From positions 17,155-81,154 of the forward strand of contig JAPQWV010001585.1 in the NCBI GenBank assembly GCA_027422505.1: a stretch of 64,000 nt of DNA. Reading direction: 5' to 3'. Position numbers and translations under genes: made by a program. Below, piece by piece: positions 23,860 through 35,300 of the stretch; the stretch's first letter is position 1, and every line of letters starts with the position of its first letter. Below the pieces are notes generated by a model. That model was given only the letters and a program-made list of their open reading frames with translations, was not told where the DNA came from and searched no databases. The stretch is from Craterostigma plantagineum. Its lineage: Eukaryota; Streptophyta; Magnoliopsida; Lamiales; Linderniaceae.

Positions 23860-24441
23860 CGAGCCGCCTTTCGTATTAATCACAACACGAAGTTTACACA
23901 CTTCTGTGCCCTCTACACGTTTCATGTTTGCAACTCTCCATTATTCTCACTATATACGAAACTACAGGCTCTCAACGATGATAGGTCGAAACTAGAAATC
24001 TGATATTCATACACTGAAGATCATTTTTAAAGCATGACACGCATTTAATCTGAGCCGTCCTTTCAATCTGATCCATCGTCCCACAACGCGCCACGTGGCG
24101 TTGCATTTGCACGTGACCAAGCATAAATAGCATGACACTTCTTCAAGTGAAGTCGTGCGTTCACTGTAAGCCATCGATCTTGATCTAACGGTCGACTATC
24201 ATCATCCGCATAATCTCATCTCCTCTTAAGCCGTTGATCTCTTTCGCACGATACCTATCGGCCGACATTCATTCTCCTGTCTTTAAACGTAGTCTATCCG
24301 ATCGCGCGCCCTTGATCCAACGGCTACTATGCATCGAGACCCTTCTTCAGCTTGTTCTTCCTTTCCAGCTTTGATTTGACCGGCCGTCTTCTCCGGCCGT
24401 TCCCGGCACTCCAGCGATGTTCAGGCTCGCCAATCTTGACA
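23860..24441 (-). repeat. copia-D 3' LTR, truncated
   Basis: It matches 26602-27169 in the same orientation, with both copies ending at ...GACA (TGTC on the minus strand). The first about 180 bp present in the partner LTR are missing here, so the outer end was lost at the junction with the LTR2 copy. The text CAACCGAG/CAATCGAG at the break is similar in both sequences and may have guided the join. Confidence 0.85.
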
Positions 24442-25160
24442 AACTCCACATCGTGAACCCAACTCCCGGAATCCTCGCAGATGCCCAAATTCGCCTATTT
24501 CAACAACTCCAAACTTCACCAGAAATCAGCCTCACTTTGCTTCATTTTTCCGAGAATCACCTTTGTGAGCTTCGAAACACCTCCAAAACTCCACCTCGAT
24601 TAATAAGCCCTTGCTCGGTTGATCAACCAGCTCCCTTAGGAGCTGCGAGCCTCAAGAGTGAACTTGCGGACTCCAAGTAGTATTGAAATTCCCACATGGA
24701 AGCAACTCGAACACTTGAGCATATCACCTTCGTTTTGCTTGAAGATCCTTCCATCCTAGCCTCTTGAGCCACCTCACAGACTCTTCTCCAGCTAGAAAAT
24801 ACTTTCTTCTTGCCCTTCCCCGCATCCAAAACAGCATCTGAGCTAAACCTGCAAAACAGTTTTCATCAGTTTCAGACCAAACTGATTTTTTCCGTCCACT
24901 TTGAGATTGATTGCATCGTCTTCCTTGCCATTGCTTGAGCTATTATCCACCTCAAAGCCTTCCTTGCCATGTGGTCTTGAGGTTCCTTCATCTCTTGTCT
25001 CGAATAGCTCCATCTCAGACTCGGAAAGATCATCGCAAAACCCCATGTCAGCCAGCCCTGTTGCAGCAGTAGCAGGTTTCGAACTTGCTGGTTCGAGCTT
25101 CGATTTTGATCCATCTATTTCTACCTCAGCTGACTCTTCTGTGGCTCCTCTTGCACACCA
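24442..25160 (-). pseudogene. copia-D 3' internal region, linker remnant
   Basis: Minus-strand frames here are acidic and Ser-rich (DDLSESEMELFETRDEG, NSSSNGKEDDAINLK), like the linker that normally sits between integrase and RT in copia. No integrase, RT or RNase H motif is present. The internal region must have suffered a large deletion between the protease and this linker and again before the LTR. What the stretch nearest the LTR encodes is not recognisable. Confidence 0.55.
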
Positions 25161-25740
25161 TTAGAACCGCCACATTTCCTAGTTTCATGAAGTGCACTTC
25201 CCACCACAGAACAACCCTCAAGCACATGGATACACTGCCTCCTTTTCCCTTGCAGAATCAGCTTATTCTGTCTTTTTACCAAAATTTTTCCAACTGCAAT
25301 TTGGGTATTGAATCATCTCCTATCCAAAGCTCCTATGGGTATAAGGTTCCTCCTAAGCATGGGAACATACCTAACATCTTTGAGGATTCTCAACACCCCA
25401 TTTGCAAGCTTCATGCGAATGGAACGATAACCACTAACCTCGAAGCTTTTTCCACTCCCACCTTAACTGTTTTGCCTTTTAATTCCTTGAAGTCATGCAA
25501 CCACTCCCTTTTACAGGTTATATGGAAGCTAGAGCCTGAGTCTAGGATCCATTCTTCACTTCTCTCAAGCTCAGAGACAGCTAAAACCTCACCATACTCA
25601 AATCCATCATCATGGATGTTAGCTGAGTTTACACTTCCCTTTTGCAGTTTTGGGCAATTTCTCTTGAAATGACCGACTTTATTGCAGTGAAAGCACCTCC
25701 TAGGCTCAAGAAACTCCTTTCCCTTGCCCTTCTTCTTTCA
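25161..25740 (-). pseudogene. copia-D zinc knuckle and protease
   Basis: The minus strand encodes a CCHC knuckle (CFHCNKVGHFKRNC near 25650-25700) followed by the protease motif EWILDSGSSFHI near 25530-25560 and VRYVPMLRRNLI. This is the standard copia gag/protease junction. Integrase should follow, but instead the frame passes into the acidic linker, so the element is a deletion derivative. Confidence 0.85.
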
Positions 25741-26378
25741 CGAATTGGCTTTATGCTGCACATTCAGCATCTCTGCAGCAGAAACTGGTTTAACTACAGA
25801 TTTTGGAGCAATTCTGGTATTCAGCAGCTTTGTGCTCAATGCTGACATTACATCCTCCATGCTTAGCTTCTCCCTTCCATAAAGAAGACCATCCTTGAAG
25901 TGGTCATGGCTTTTGGGCAGTGAGCATAGCAGCAACAAAGCTTGATCCTCATCTTTGATCTCTTCTCCAGTGTTCTGTAAATCCAAAACCGGTTTCTCAA
26001 ACTGGTTTATCTGCTCTTAAATTGCAGCTCCATCCTCCATTTGTAACCTATAAAGAGCTTGCTTGAGGTACAACCTTCTTGCCAGGGATTTGGTCATGTA
26101 AAGGGAGTCTAGCTTCTTCCATAACTTCTCAGCCGAAGTCTCAGAAGCCACCTTGCGAAGCACACAATCAGAGAGGCTGAGAATGATTGCTGAAAATGCT
26201 TTTTCTCTCATTTTCTTCTTCTGAGCTAGAGTTAGAGTGGTTGGCTCAATCTCTGCCTCGGGTTTCAGGGCTTCCTCCAGCCCTTCTCCACGAGCACGGC
26301 CTTCATTTTGAGCGTCCACAGCACAAAATCATTCATTCCATTGAAAACTTCCATTTCCAACTTGGTCATGGTAGCCAT
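25741..26378 (-). pseudogene. copia-D gag
   Basis: Gag begins at ATG 26378 (MATMTKLEMEVFNGMNDF), about 40 bp from the 5' LTR. After a frame break near 26290 the reading continues with LTLAQKKKMREKAFSAIILSLSD, LWKKLDSLYMTKSLARRLYLKQALY and then LLLLCSLPKSHDHFKDGLLYG. These are hallmarks of the copia gag (UBN2-type) domain. A stop near 26017 interrupts it. The protein would assemble virus-like particles. The segment is better preserved than the missing pol would suggest. Confidence 0.87.
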
Positions 26379-26419
26379 TGTCCGGGACCCGAGCTCTCAT
26401 CCACGCTCACCACTCCACT

Positions 26420-27169
26420 TGTTGGAAAATGACTACCCTTAGATTGGTATTTCAATGTTCTTTTAGTGTAGGCTAGAGTTTAGGATCGAACTGAGGTATC
26501 GGAGGCTCAATCGAACACAAAAACAACAAACAAACTCACACACTCTAACACCAGATTTAACGTGGTTCGCCAAACGTTTGGCCTACCTACACGGATCAAT
26601 CGAGCCTCTTTTCATATTAATCACAACATGAAGTGTACACTCTTTCGTGCCCTCTACAACTTCCGTGTTTACAACTCTCCGTGATTCTCACTTTATATGA
26701 AACTACAGACTCTGAAAGATGATAGGTCGAAACTAGAAATCTGATATTTATACACTGAAGATCATTTTTAAAGCATGGCTCGAGTTTAATCTGAGCCATC
26801 CTTTCAATCTGATCCGTTGTCCCACAGCGCGCCACGTGGCCTTGCGTTTGCACGTGACCAAGCGTAAATCGTGTGACACTTCTTTAAGTGAAATCGCACG
26901 TTCGCTGGGTGCCGTCCGATCTAGATCTAACGATCAACAATCATCATCTGCATAATCTCGTCTCTTCTGATCAATGCCGTTGAAATCTTTCGCGCGGTAT
27001 CTATCAGCCGACATTCAATCTCCTGTCTTTGAACGTAGTCCATCCGACGGCTACTGTGCGTCGAGACCCTTCTTCAGATTGTTCTTCATTTCCAGTTTTG
27101 GTTCGACCGGTCGTCTTCTCCGGCCATTCCCGGAGGCTCAGACGATGTTCAGGCTCGCCAATCTCGACA
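26420..27169 (-). repeat. copia-D 5' LTR, 750 bp
   Basis: Plus-strand ends are TGTTGGAAAA at 26420 and ...CTCGACA at 27169, so on the minus strand the LTR runs TGTCGAG...CCAACA. It pairs with 23860-24441. The adjoining inner sequence (AGTGGAGTGGTGAGC on the minus strand) does not match the usual initiator-tRNA site well; it may be a decayed or different primer-binding site. Divergence between the LTRs is around ten percent by eye, so the element is old. Confidence 0.85.
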
Positions 27170-27500
27170 TATTCTCTGCCTTACACCGTGGTCGTTGCAG
27201 ATACTATTCTCTGGCCTGCCCTTTCCTTTCATGCAACCTTTCTTCAGGCCCTCTTTAAGTTTCATGATAGAATTCAAGCCCTGTCATATTAGTTTCAGTA
27301 TAAAGAACCAATATCTTTTAGCTTTAGAGAAAAGGACGAAATACTTGATCTGACCAAAATACCCTTACAAAAGCTGTATAATAAACGGTATCCAGAACAT
27401 GTTTTCTGTTACCATTGTGAACCATATTTAAGTAAATAAAAAAATTGACGATAAAAAAATCTCATAGATTTCTATTTTCTTTCGAACGATCCTCAGAACG
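27170..27500. other. Unassigned spacer
   Basis: No repeat partner or coding motif was recognised between the end of the copia-D LTR and the tandem duplication that follows. Confidence 0.5.
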
Positions 27501-28410
27501 AAACTTGATTTACCCACGAGGGTTTATTTCGATATTCAGGTCTCGAAATGTTCGATATTACGGGTATATTTTCAAACTCTTTTGACGCAAATAATAAAAA
27601 CATGACGAAATTGAATCCCGATTCGGTCGAAATTGAAGATATTTTGTACACCTGAACAAATATCTGAAACACGGTAGTGGCGCTATTGTTCGTCGCTCAT
27701 TGCTGGTCGAAATTTAAAATCTTCGGATTGTTGCCTAAACAAATCTGTCATGTAAAACAGTTAATATGTATTAATAAGCTGGCAAATGGTATATATACTG
27801 ATTTAAAGGTAATGGTAAGCTGGATTTGGTACCAAATGCATATTATCTGGTATCACTATAACAGTGGTAACTCAATCGAAATAATCGATCGTATATATTA
27901 TTTCTATCTGCACGAACACACATCTCTCACCAAACCAAGTTTGGTGTTTCCTATACAGTTTATCATGTTATTCAGGTCTCGAATGTTCGATTTTGCGCTT
28001 AAATTTTTCGAATCTTTTGACACAACTAAATAAAACAAGGTGAAATCGAATCCCGATTCGATCGAAATTGAAGATATTTTGTACAAACTAGAGAGACCCA
28101 TATCCTAAACAAATTGATGAAACACCGTATTGGCTCTATTGTTCGTCACTCAAGGTTTGCCGAAATTTAAATACAATCGCGGGATTATTGCCTAAACCAC
28201 TGTTCCAGAAACGTGGTATGGACGGTCAAGCATCTGTCCTAGTAAAACAGTCAATAGGTATTGAAAAACTCTCGTTTGGTATACATTTAGATTTAAAGGT
28301 AGCTGTAAGCTGTATTTGGTACCAAATTCCTATTATCTGGTATCATTATAACAATGGAAAGTCGATCGAAACAATTATCGTATATATTATTTCCATCTGC
28401 ATTTTTGGTG
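27500..28410. repeat. Diverged tandem duplication, unit about 440-490 bp
   Basis: Two head-to-tail copies are seen, about 27531-27915 and 27974-28405. Shared ordered blocks include TCAGGTCTCGAA, AATCCCGATTCG, TTGAAGATATTTTGTACA, ATTTGGTACCAAAT and ATTATCTGGTATCA. They are separated by many substitutions and indels, so the duplication is old. The nature of the unit is unknown; no coding motif is seen. Confidence 0.85.
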
Positions 28411-28803
28411 TTGTAAAAATCGTCGATCTACTCTAACTCGGACGTGAGGAAGATAGCACAGATATGTAATTTTTCACAACAGTTGAGGGCAAATGGGTCT
28501 TTTTCGCACAAATGGGTCCTTAACTCTAAGGCAAACTTGATATGGGTCATTTAAACTTAAATTTAAAGCAATGGGGCCTGATTCAAATGAAAATAGCTAA
28601 AAGCGCCTGAAACTTAATTTACTCTATTTATAACCTTCCAAATATTTCTAGGGCTTATACTAATTAGGGTGCTGAGTGTTTATCATGGCTTAGCGGATTG
28701 GTGACGTGGAACTCGTTGCCACGTGTCTCGTGAAGATTCTGACCCACACACAGGCAACTCGACGCACGCTACTCTGTCTTACTTGAAACTAATGCAACTC
28801 GAC
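28411..28803. other. Unassigned spacer
   Basis: Contains several copies of AAATGGGTC-like words (28491-28560) but no coding motif, inverted ends or partner elsewhere in the window that I could recognise. Confidence 0.45.
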
Positions 28804-29270
28804 GTAGACTACTATAGTGTCGTCGTCGGTCATTGACACTCCTTGAGTAATAAGCCATGTTCGACCGTACGACCCATGAGTCAGTATCCATGAAACGATT
28901 CAATGCCTTGATTCGATTCGTATCACAAGTCATGACGTCCGCTTCCAAGCGGGATATCGGCACACGATCGGTCATCGACAAATAAGCCGTGATCGGTTAT
29001 CCAACACCCAACTGGAACCTCAGGCCTATGGACTTGCAATGTTCGAGGTTAAGAGTCCACTGGTGCCTTCCTATCTCGTACCCATCGAGAACAGCTCAAC
29101 TCGACACGTTTGGATTTGTTCATTTATTGCTTCACCGGATGCTAAGTAAAGAACACCTATATTCTTAAAAAGGACAATGCCTTTCATTAAACACATGAAA
29201 ATATCTTATTAGACAACATGTCGAATGATAAATAATCTATAGAACATACAAAGAATGTATCGAGCCTAAG
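28804..29270 (-). repeat. LTR2-family fragment, start half
   Basis: Reverse complement of LTR2 positions about 17394 down to 16915, sharing GTAGACTACTATAGTG at one edge and CGAATGATAAATAATCTA near the other. The half of the LTR beyond 17394 is absent here. The copy at 38290-40010 holds just the opposite half. Confidence 0.85.
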
Positions 29271-29299
29271 CCACAACTTAAGCGTGTGGGCCATCGGGT

Positions 29300-30735
29300 T
29301 CCAAAGATAAAAATCCTCGGGAAAAGAAAAGGAACAAATAATAAGAACAGTGCAATCGAGGATTTATCGACTAAAGAAGAATCGACGGGCATAAATGTTG
29401 ATGAGAATAAAACTTAGGTACCTGAAGATTTTGAAAATTTTGAAAATAATGATAATGAAGAGATCTCGATAAAGTATGCCCAGAATGGAATTAAATGGAA
29501 CCGAGATGAAGTCAACGTTGATGATCTATTCTCATTTAACGTAGCGCTACATGAAATGAACGAGATTATTGAGAATGAGGATCATGAACCAAGGTCTGTA
29601 CAAGAATGCAGACAAAGAAATGATTGGCCAAAATGGAAGGATGCAATCGAGGCCAGAAAATGTAAAGCCAGTTGGCTATAAATGGGTTTTTGTTAGAAAG
29701 AGACATGAAAATGGTGAAATTACGAGATACAAAGCATGGCTTGTTGCACAAGGTTTTTCGCAAAGACCTGATATTGATTATGAGGCGACGTATTCTCCTG
29801 TGGTGGACGCAACTACTTTTTGTTATCTAATTAGTTTGGCAGTACGCGAATGACTCGATATGCTTCTTATTTATACGGATCGCTTGATAGTGATATACAT
29901 ATATGAAGCTTCCCAATGGATTCAATTTACCTGAAAATTCAGGGCCACGAAATTAGTACTGAATCAAACTTAATAAATCGCTTATGGATTAAAGCAATAT
30001 GGGGGTATGTGGTAGAATCCCCTAAGAGAATTTTTAGTGAAAGAAGGGTACAAAAATGATCAAACTTGCCCTTGTATATTCATGAATATATCAAAAATGA
30101 GTTTGTCACTATAGCAGTTTATGTTGATGATTCAGCATATTTGGAACTCCTTGAGAGTAATTGAAATCTGTTGATTGTTTGAAAAGGGAGTTCGAAATGA
30201 AAGATCTCGGAAAAACAAAATTTTGTCTCGGACTGATACTCAATATTTAAAGAATGGGATATTTGTACATCAAGAAACTTATATGAAATAGGTATTGATA
30301 AGGTTTTACATGGACAAAGGTCATCCATTTGATACTCCGATGATTGTCCGATCGTTAGACGTAAATAAAGATCCGTTCAAACCACGTGAAAATGAAGAAG
30401 AGATAGTTGGTCCTGAAGTTCCATATCTTAGTGCTATTGGAGCGCTAATGTATCTTGCGAGTCATACGCGACCTGATATAGCATTTGCTGTAAATTTATT
30501 GGCAAGATACAGTTCTTCGCCGACTCGTAGACATTGGAACAGATTTACGAATATTTCGATGCCTTCAAGGAACAACTGATATGGGATTGTTCTACTCTAA
30601 CGAGATGAAAGCAGATTTAATTGGGTATGCGGATGCTGGATTCCTATCCGACCCATATAAAGCTCGATCGCAAACTGTTATGTATTTACGTATGGAGGAA
30701 CTTGCATTTCCTGGCGATCAGTTAGACAAAGAAGA
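29300..30735 (+). pseudogene. copia-E RT and RNase H remnant
   Basis: An acidic linker (29300-29590) leads to SVQECRQRNDWPKWKDAIEAR, VKPVGYKWVFVRKRHENGEI, YKAWLVAQGFSQRPDIDYEATYSPVVDA, then a decayed stretch with VTIAVYVDD near 30130. It continues with EFEMKDLGKTKFCLG and [30 protein letters not shown]. RNase H begins with DLIGYADAGFLSDPYKARSQ and is lost at about 30735. Several stops and frame breaks are present. Integrase and gag are absent upstream, where an LTR2 fragment lies instead. This is a 5'-truncated, old copia element of a lineage different from copia-1 and SIRE. Confidence 0.9.
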
Positions 30736-31170
30736 ACGTTGATGGAAAATTATTCCGCTTCAAAACAGAGAAAAAAGACTAAATTTGACGAGGGTATAAT
30801 GGGAATTCTGCTTTTTTTCTCTGACGGTCAGACTAAATTTGACCGGATAGGGAGCGTATGCAGAATTATTCAAACTACAAGGGTTTTTTTAACTTATTTC
30901 TAAACTGCAGGGCTTTTGGTGCATTCTTTTTAAATCACGGGTAGGTTATATGCTATTTACTCAAACGATAATATCATCAGGAAGAGCAAATACGCATTGT
31001 ACTCTTTTCCCTCCGTTGTTGTTTTTCTCATGTGGTTTTCCCAATAAAGATTTTTAATGAGGCAACATATGAAAGCGTAATAAAGGAATTGCGTACTCTT
31101 TTTCCTTCACTAGGTTTTTATCCTACTGGATTTTTCCTAGTAACGTTTTAACGAGGCATATTCTTGAATA
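30736..31170 (+). other. copia-E 3' non-coding remnant with unassigned insert
   Basis: The right part (from about 30980) is copia 3' sequence, recognisable by the repeated phrases CACTAGGTTTTTATCCTACT and TTTTTCCTAGTAACGTTTTAACGAGGC that precede the polypurine tract in this lineage. The left part (30740-30965) breaks the end of RNase H and contains two GACTAAATTTGAC words and poly-T runs. It may be a small inserted element, but I see no clear ends. Confidence 0.55.
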
Positions 31171-31186
31171 TACATCCAAGGTGGAG

Positions 31187-31449
31187 TATTATGAAATATT
31201 GGAGTGGATGTATATGGAGTGGTTAAATGCGGATGGCCTAGATGAGACTATAAATTAGATGTGACTATTTTATGAGAATGTAATATTTTGTGGTTGTAAT
31301 TTGATAAACTTGCCTATAAATAGGCACCTTGAGTTGTGTTGTAAAACACATCAAGTATTAATTTAATTCATACTTCCTCTCTCTAAATATTTCTCTCTAT
31401 AATTATAATCAATAATATAAATATTAATCACAATAATATATTTATAACA
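31187..31449 (+). repeat. copia-E 3' LTR, 263 bp
   Basis: It follows the purine-rich ATCCAAGGTGGAG at 31174-31186, starts TATTATGAAATATTG (first base pair probably decayed from TG) and ends ...TATATTTATAACA at 31449. A CCTATAAATAGGC TATA box lies at 31313-31325, followed by a CTCTCTC-rich segment. The layout matches short LTRs of this copia lineage. No 5' partner is present in the window. Confidence 0.8.
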
Positions 31450-32310
31450 AAAAGAACATAAATCACACACACCAGACATAGGCAGGACAAAGTATAAGAA
31501 TAGACCACTCACCCACACACCTCACCATACTCGACTCGCCGGCGCACCACCGACCGATCGCCGTCAACAAGCCGACCACAGTCCACAGCATCATTGGCCA
31601 CCAAGCAAACCGTTAGCCACCACAGTTCATCCAAGAGGCATACATTCTATGAACCCTAAATTTTTATTGTCGAATTTTATTGATTTGTTTTTCAATTTTT
31701 AGGTTGAGGATTTTAAGTATTTATTAACATTTTATACATGTCTAAATTCATTTGTAGCCGGTTTTGGGTGTTGATTTGTCATTTAGGTTTCGAATTTTAA
31801 CATGTATTTGATAGTTAAATTATGATAGAATTTCGGGAAAAAAATAGAAAACCCGACCCGACCGGACCCGTGGATACCCGACGGGTTTCGGGTACCCCAA
31901 CTTTAATCCGGTCGGGTTTGGGTTTGGAAGTAACTACCTGACTTTTAGAGTAACCGACCGAAAACCCGATACCATACCCGACCCGATCCCACCCCTAGAG
32001 CTGCCAGAACGGTCCGTAGCTTGCCAGGCCTGCCGGGGCGGGACAGGCCGGTCAGCCCTATTGCGGGCCTTACAATTGAGGTCCACCCCGCCCCACTGAC
32101 GGGCCTCGCAGGCCAGGCCTACCCCCCCTCCCCCCTAAAGAAATAGTTTTTTATTTGTTTTAATTTTAAAAAGTTTGATAATATTTTAATTTATTATTTA
32201 TTTAATTTTAAAAACTTTACTGTTAGATATTGTTTTAAATATTATGATAATTATTAATAAATTATCTGTAAATATGCCATTAATTATGTATTATAAATGC
32301 ATGATTAGTT
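31450..32310. other. Gene-free stretch with CCCGACCCG-type and GGCC-rich repeats
   Basis: Two compositional islands stand out: 31850-31995, built of ACCCGACC/CGGGT words, and 31996-32135, rich in GGCCTG/CCGGGGCG words. Such GGGTCGGGT-like sequence is common in ends of plant non-autonomous DNA elements, and the two islands abut at CCCACCCCTAGAGC. I could not define ends or a target duplication. The rest is AT-rich without signal. Confidence 0.4.
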
Positions 32311-33210
32311 TTAAGAATACCTGACGAAAGTGGCTTCGAATGCTTTAGGGTCGAACTTAGCACGTTGTACTCTATCGTCCGCCACAAAGTAATTGCACTG
32401 AAAGACCTTGAAGAAGGAAATGTTGGGTACTCGCTTGTTAATGATCTCAAACGGAGTCTTATCAAAGCGCTTGTGAACGACCGTCATGTTTTGAGTGAAG
32501 CAGGCGATATTTACTGCTTCAGCCCAAACAAAATGTGGGAGGCCGGAATGAATCAGCATCATACATGCGGCTTCCACTAGAGTCTTTCGACTATCCCATT
32601 CTGTTGAGGCATCTTTGTGGTTGAAAATTGCCGACTAATCCCAAGTTTCTGATAAAAGTCACTGAGAAATTAATTCATGAACTCAGTTCCGTTGTCAGTG
32701 CGAATGACTTGGATAGTCTACTGTAGTAGATTCTGAGTTGTGTTCATAAAAATTGCAATCAAGTCCCCTGTCTCATCATTGGTTCGGAGGAACTTAATCC
32801 ATGTGTAGCGAGAAAAATCGTCAACAATAACCAGCACATACGTACGTCCGTTGATACTCTATGTTTGCATTGGTCCACAGAGATCCATGTGGAGTAATTC
32901 CAGAGGTCATGAACTAGAGGCAACTGGCTTGATGGGTGAGAAGCTAACTTCATTTTTCCAAGTTGGCACGCTGAACACTGATGCTCTTTCTGTAGTATTA
33001 TAGTTGGTAGACCGTGAACCAACTTTTTTTTCAAGAGTCGATGAAGAGGTTTAATGTTCAGATGAGACATGCGTTGTGCCATAGGCTGTTCCTTTGACTT
33101 GTAGTCTGAGAGATGAGGCAAATAGCTGTCAAAGGCCGTACGGACTTCAGGTTGATTGTGTAAAGATTTGACTTCCGAATTCTTTGAAGGAGTTCTTTGC
33201 CCTGACTGTT
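32311..33210 (-). pseudogene. copia-B integrase, truncated
   Basis: Minus-strand reading: the pre-integrase end (HQCSACQLGKMKLASHPSS near 32950), a decayed core (32600-32880, with an RTDNGTEF-like segment near 32690), then MEAACMMLIHSGLPHFVWAEAVN, FDKTPFEIINKRVPNISFFKVFQC and FDPKAFEATFVRYS. These are the C-terminal integrase signatures of copia. The gene stops at about 32311, where unrelated DNA begins, so RT, RNase H and the 3' LTR of this element are missing. Several frame breaks are present. Confidence 0.88.
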
Positions 33211-33900
33211 CAAAATTCTATATCGGTCAACAAGGAGCGGAATCCTTTATCGCAGAACTGGCTTATGTTGGGCAACTTATGGCGAAGGCCTTCGACGTAA
33301 AAGGCATCCTTGATTATCAAATTCTCCAAAATAAAATCTCCAAGTCCTGGAATTGGAGCTGAATCGTTGTTTCCGAATCTGACTTTTCCATTTAGTCTGT
33401 CAAAGGCAGCTCCTGATTTCCCGTCATGTGGGTGGAGCAACCGAAATTGAGGTACCACACATGATGGATCCGCAAAAATAGATTATAGAGCTTTAGGTAC
33501 CCATTTAAGAATGGGTCCTCTCAGATTAGCAGATTTAGACTTTGTTTCAAATATGGTTCCTAAATTACTACTAATAGGAGCTTTAGCAACCCAAGCCATC
33601 TTCGAAGAAGTTGATTTGGGTTTTGCCCTTGTCGGAGACTTGGCCTTTTTGGACTTTGTCTTCCTAGGCGGATATTTAGGAACACATCTGGGTTGAACCT
33701 GGCAGGGAAGTTGAATTTCAGCGCGGGCAAATGCATTAGTATGCTTGAGCGTGAAAAAGATCTTTTCATTAGACAGTCTCCTATGGTGTTTGGGGGATTG
33801 AATCTTCATGGGATACCTTAGGTGAGAACAAGAATGAATGGCGCCATAAGCTTTCTTAATGGCTGGATCTTGTTTCCTACGTGTCATCCTAGATGCATTT
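33211..33900 (-). pseudogene. copia-B protease region and basic linker
   Basis: Going down the minus strand, a basic linker (AKSPTRAKPKSTSSKMAWVAKAP, ending in ILKWVPKAL near 33490) leads into the protease fold (HPHDGKSGAAFDRLNGKVRFGN, then LIIKDAFYVEGLRHKLPNISQFCDKG). The WVPK motif before the protease is common in copia elements. The catalytic DSG segment, expected near 33460-33480, is not cleanly readable. Frames are broken. Confidence 0.75.
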
Positions 33901-35300
33901 GTCTTAGAATGATTCTTGTTAATGACTCACGAAGAGCCAGTCAAAATTAGTGCTTCTAAAAGTAGTGGGCTTTAGAGAGCATGTAGAAACAATTATTTTT
34001 AGTGATGAAATGCTCTTTTATTTTTACGGAAGTCTTTTGTTATTATAGAAGGAGGAGATAATTTTGGAACAATGACATCTATTGACTCCTTCATTTCTAC
34101 ATTAGACACATTCGCCTTCGTTTTCTCTAGCTCATTTACTACGCTTCCTGTAGACATAGTAGAGACAGGATGAGAAAAAATATTTTTCGAAATATTCTTT
34201 GATGTCTGTTCATGGGAAGGCGATTTTCCTTTCTTCACGCTTTTCACAATGATTTTATCTTGTGAGGGAGATGCGTGAGAAATGTTTTGTGAGATGGAGA
34301 AAGCTTTGAGATTTTCCATCTCTTTTAAGAATGCTTTCTTTTCTGCTTCAAAACTCTCTCTTTCCTATTCTAATGAAGCTGTTAAGTCCTTCATTTTCTT
34401 AACAATAGGAGGTATGTAGAGAGAATTTTCAGAATGATGAATTTGTGCTTCCTCGGATGTATAACGATCTTCTGGAAGATAAATTGATTCAAAGTCACAT
34501 ACCTTGGGAATTTCCCACATTTTGTAACTTTGGTTTAATTCGGTAAAGGAAAAAGGGATTTCAAGCCAAGTCTTGGCTTTTCTCTTGGTTTCTTCTAATG
34601 AGTTTATTTATTTTGCAATATTAAAAACCATAAGAGCAGTTAGTCCTAGACCCATGTACTTGACATCATAAAGTTGTTTGCAGTCAACTTTCTTCAAGTA
34701 GCGTGGATTCTTAAATTTTGAGTATAGCTTCTTACGTTCCTCGTCTAAGGTACCATAGTGAACTAGACCGGTGCTTTTCTCGTCTTGATAAGTGTCTAGG
34801 CATTTTCATAAATCACTAATCATAGAATTTGACTTAACTAACTCATCTTCGAGACTAGTGACTTTCTTACTTACAACTTCAAGTCTACACTTAAAGTGAC
34901 TTTTCTCATCTAAGTTCCTAAGTAGACATTTGTGGTTGTTGTCTAGCCTGTCTTCTAGTTCATTCACCACCGAACTATGCTTTTCTAATAGAATATGCTT
35001 AGTCTCATAAGATTTGGAGTTTCTTAGTTAATTCTTCTATTTTGGGATTAGAGCTCCTAAGATTTTCTTCGAGACTAGCTTGATTTCCTTAGACTTAAGA
35101 AGCTTTTTCTCTACCATTATATCTCGTTTCTGCTCATGTATCATGTTAGCATACTTAGATTCTAATGCGGCTAACATGTCAAAATGTGTAGAGTCAGGGG
35201 TTACTATCTCCTGCGATGAAGTGGATGAGTAGTCTTCTCCATCCTAGCAGAAGTTCCGCCTTCCTGTTCATCCTCGAGGCGCGCCATGAGAGAGAGGTTA
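33901..35300 (-). pseudogene. copia-B gag extension, coiled-coil
   Basis: Between the zinc knuckle (about 35450) and the protease lies about 1.4 kb of minus-strand coding sequence rich in Lys, Glu, Leu and Ser. Segments such as KHSSVVNELEDRLDNNHKCL, VVSKKVTSLEDELVKSN and ESFEAEKKAFLKEMENLKA look like long coiled-coil helices. Extended gag regions of this sort occur in some plant copia lineages. Stops at several places break it. The role is unknown; self-assembly is a reasonable guess. Confidence 0.65.

Noticed and set aside
23860..23872. Target duplication for copia-D
   Set aside because: The outer end of the left LTR is missing, so the similar CAACCGAG text at the junction is better read as a recombination join.
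27677..28436. Plus-strand frames in both tandem copies
   Set aside because: The frames are not kept between the two copies as codon-level conservation would require; likely chance.
30740..30965. Defined MITE inside copia-E
   Set aside because: The stretch interrupts the RNase H remnant, but no inverted ends or duplication could be found.
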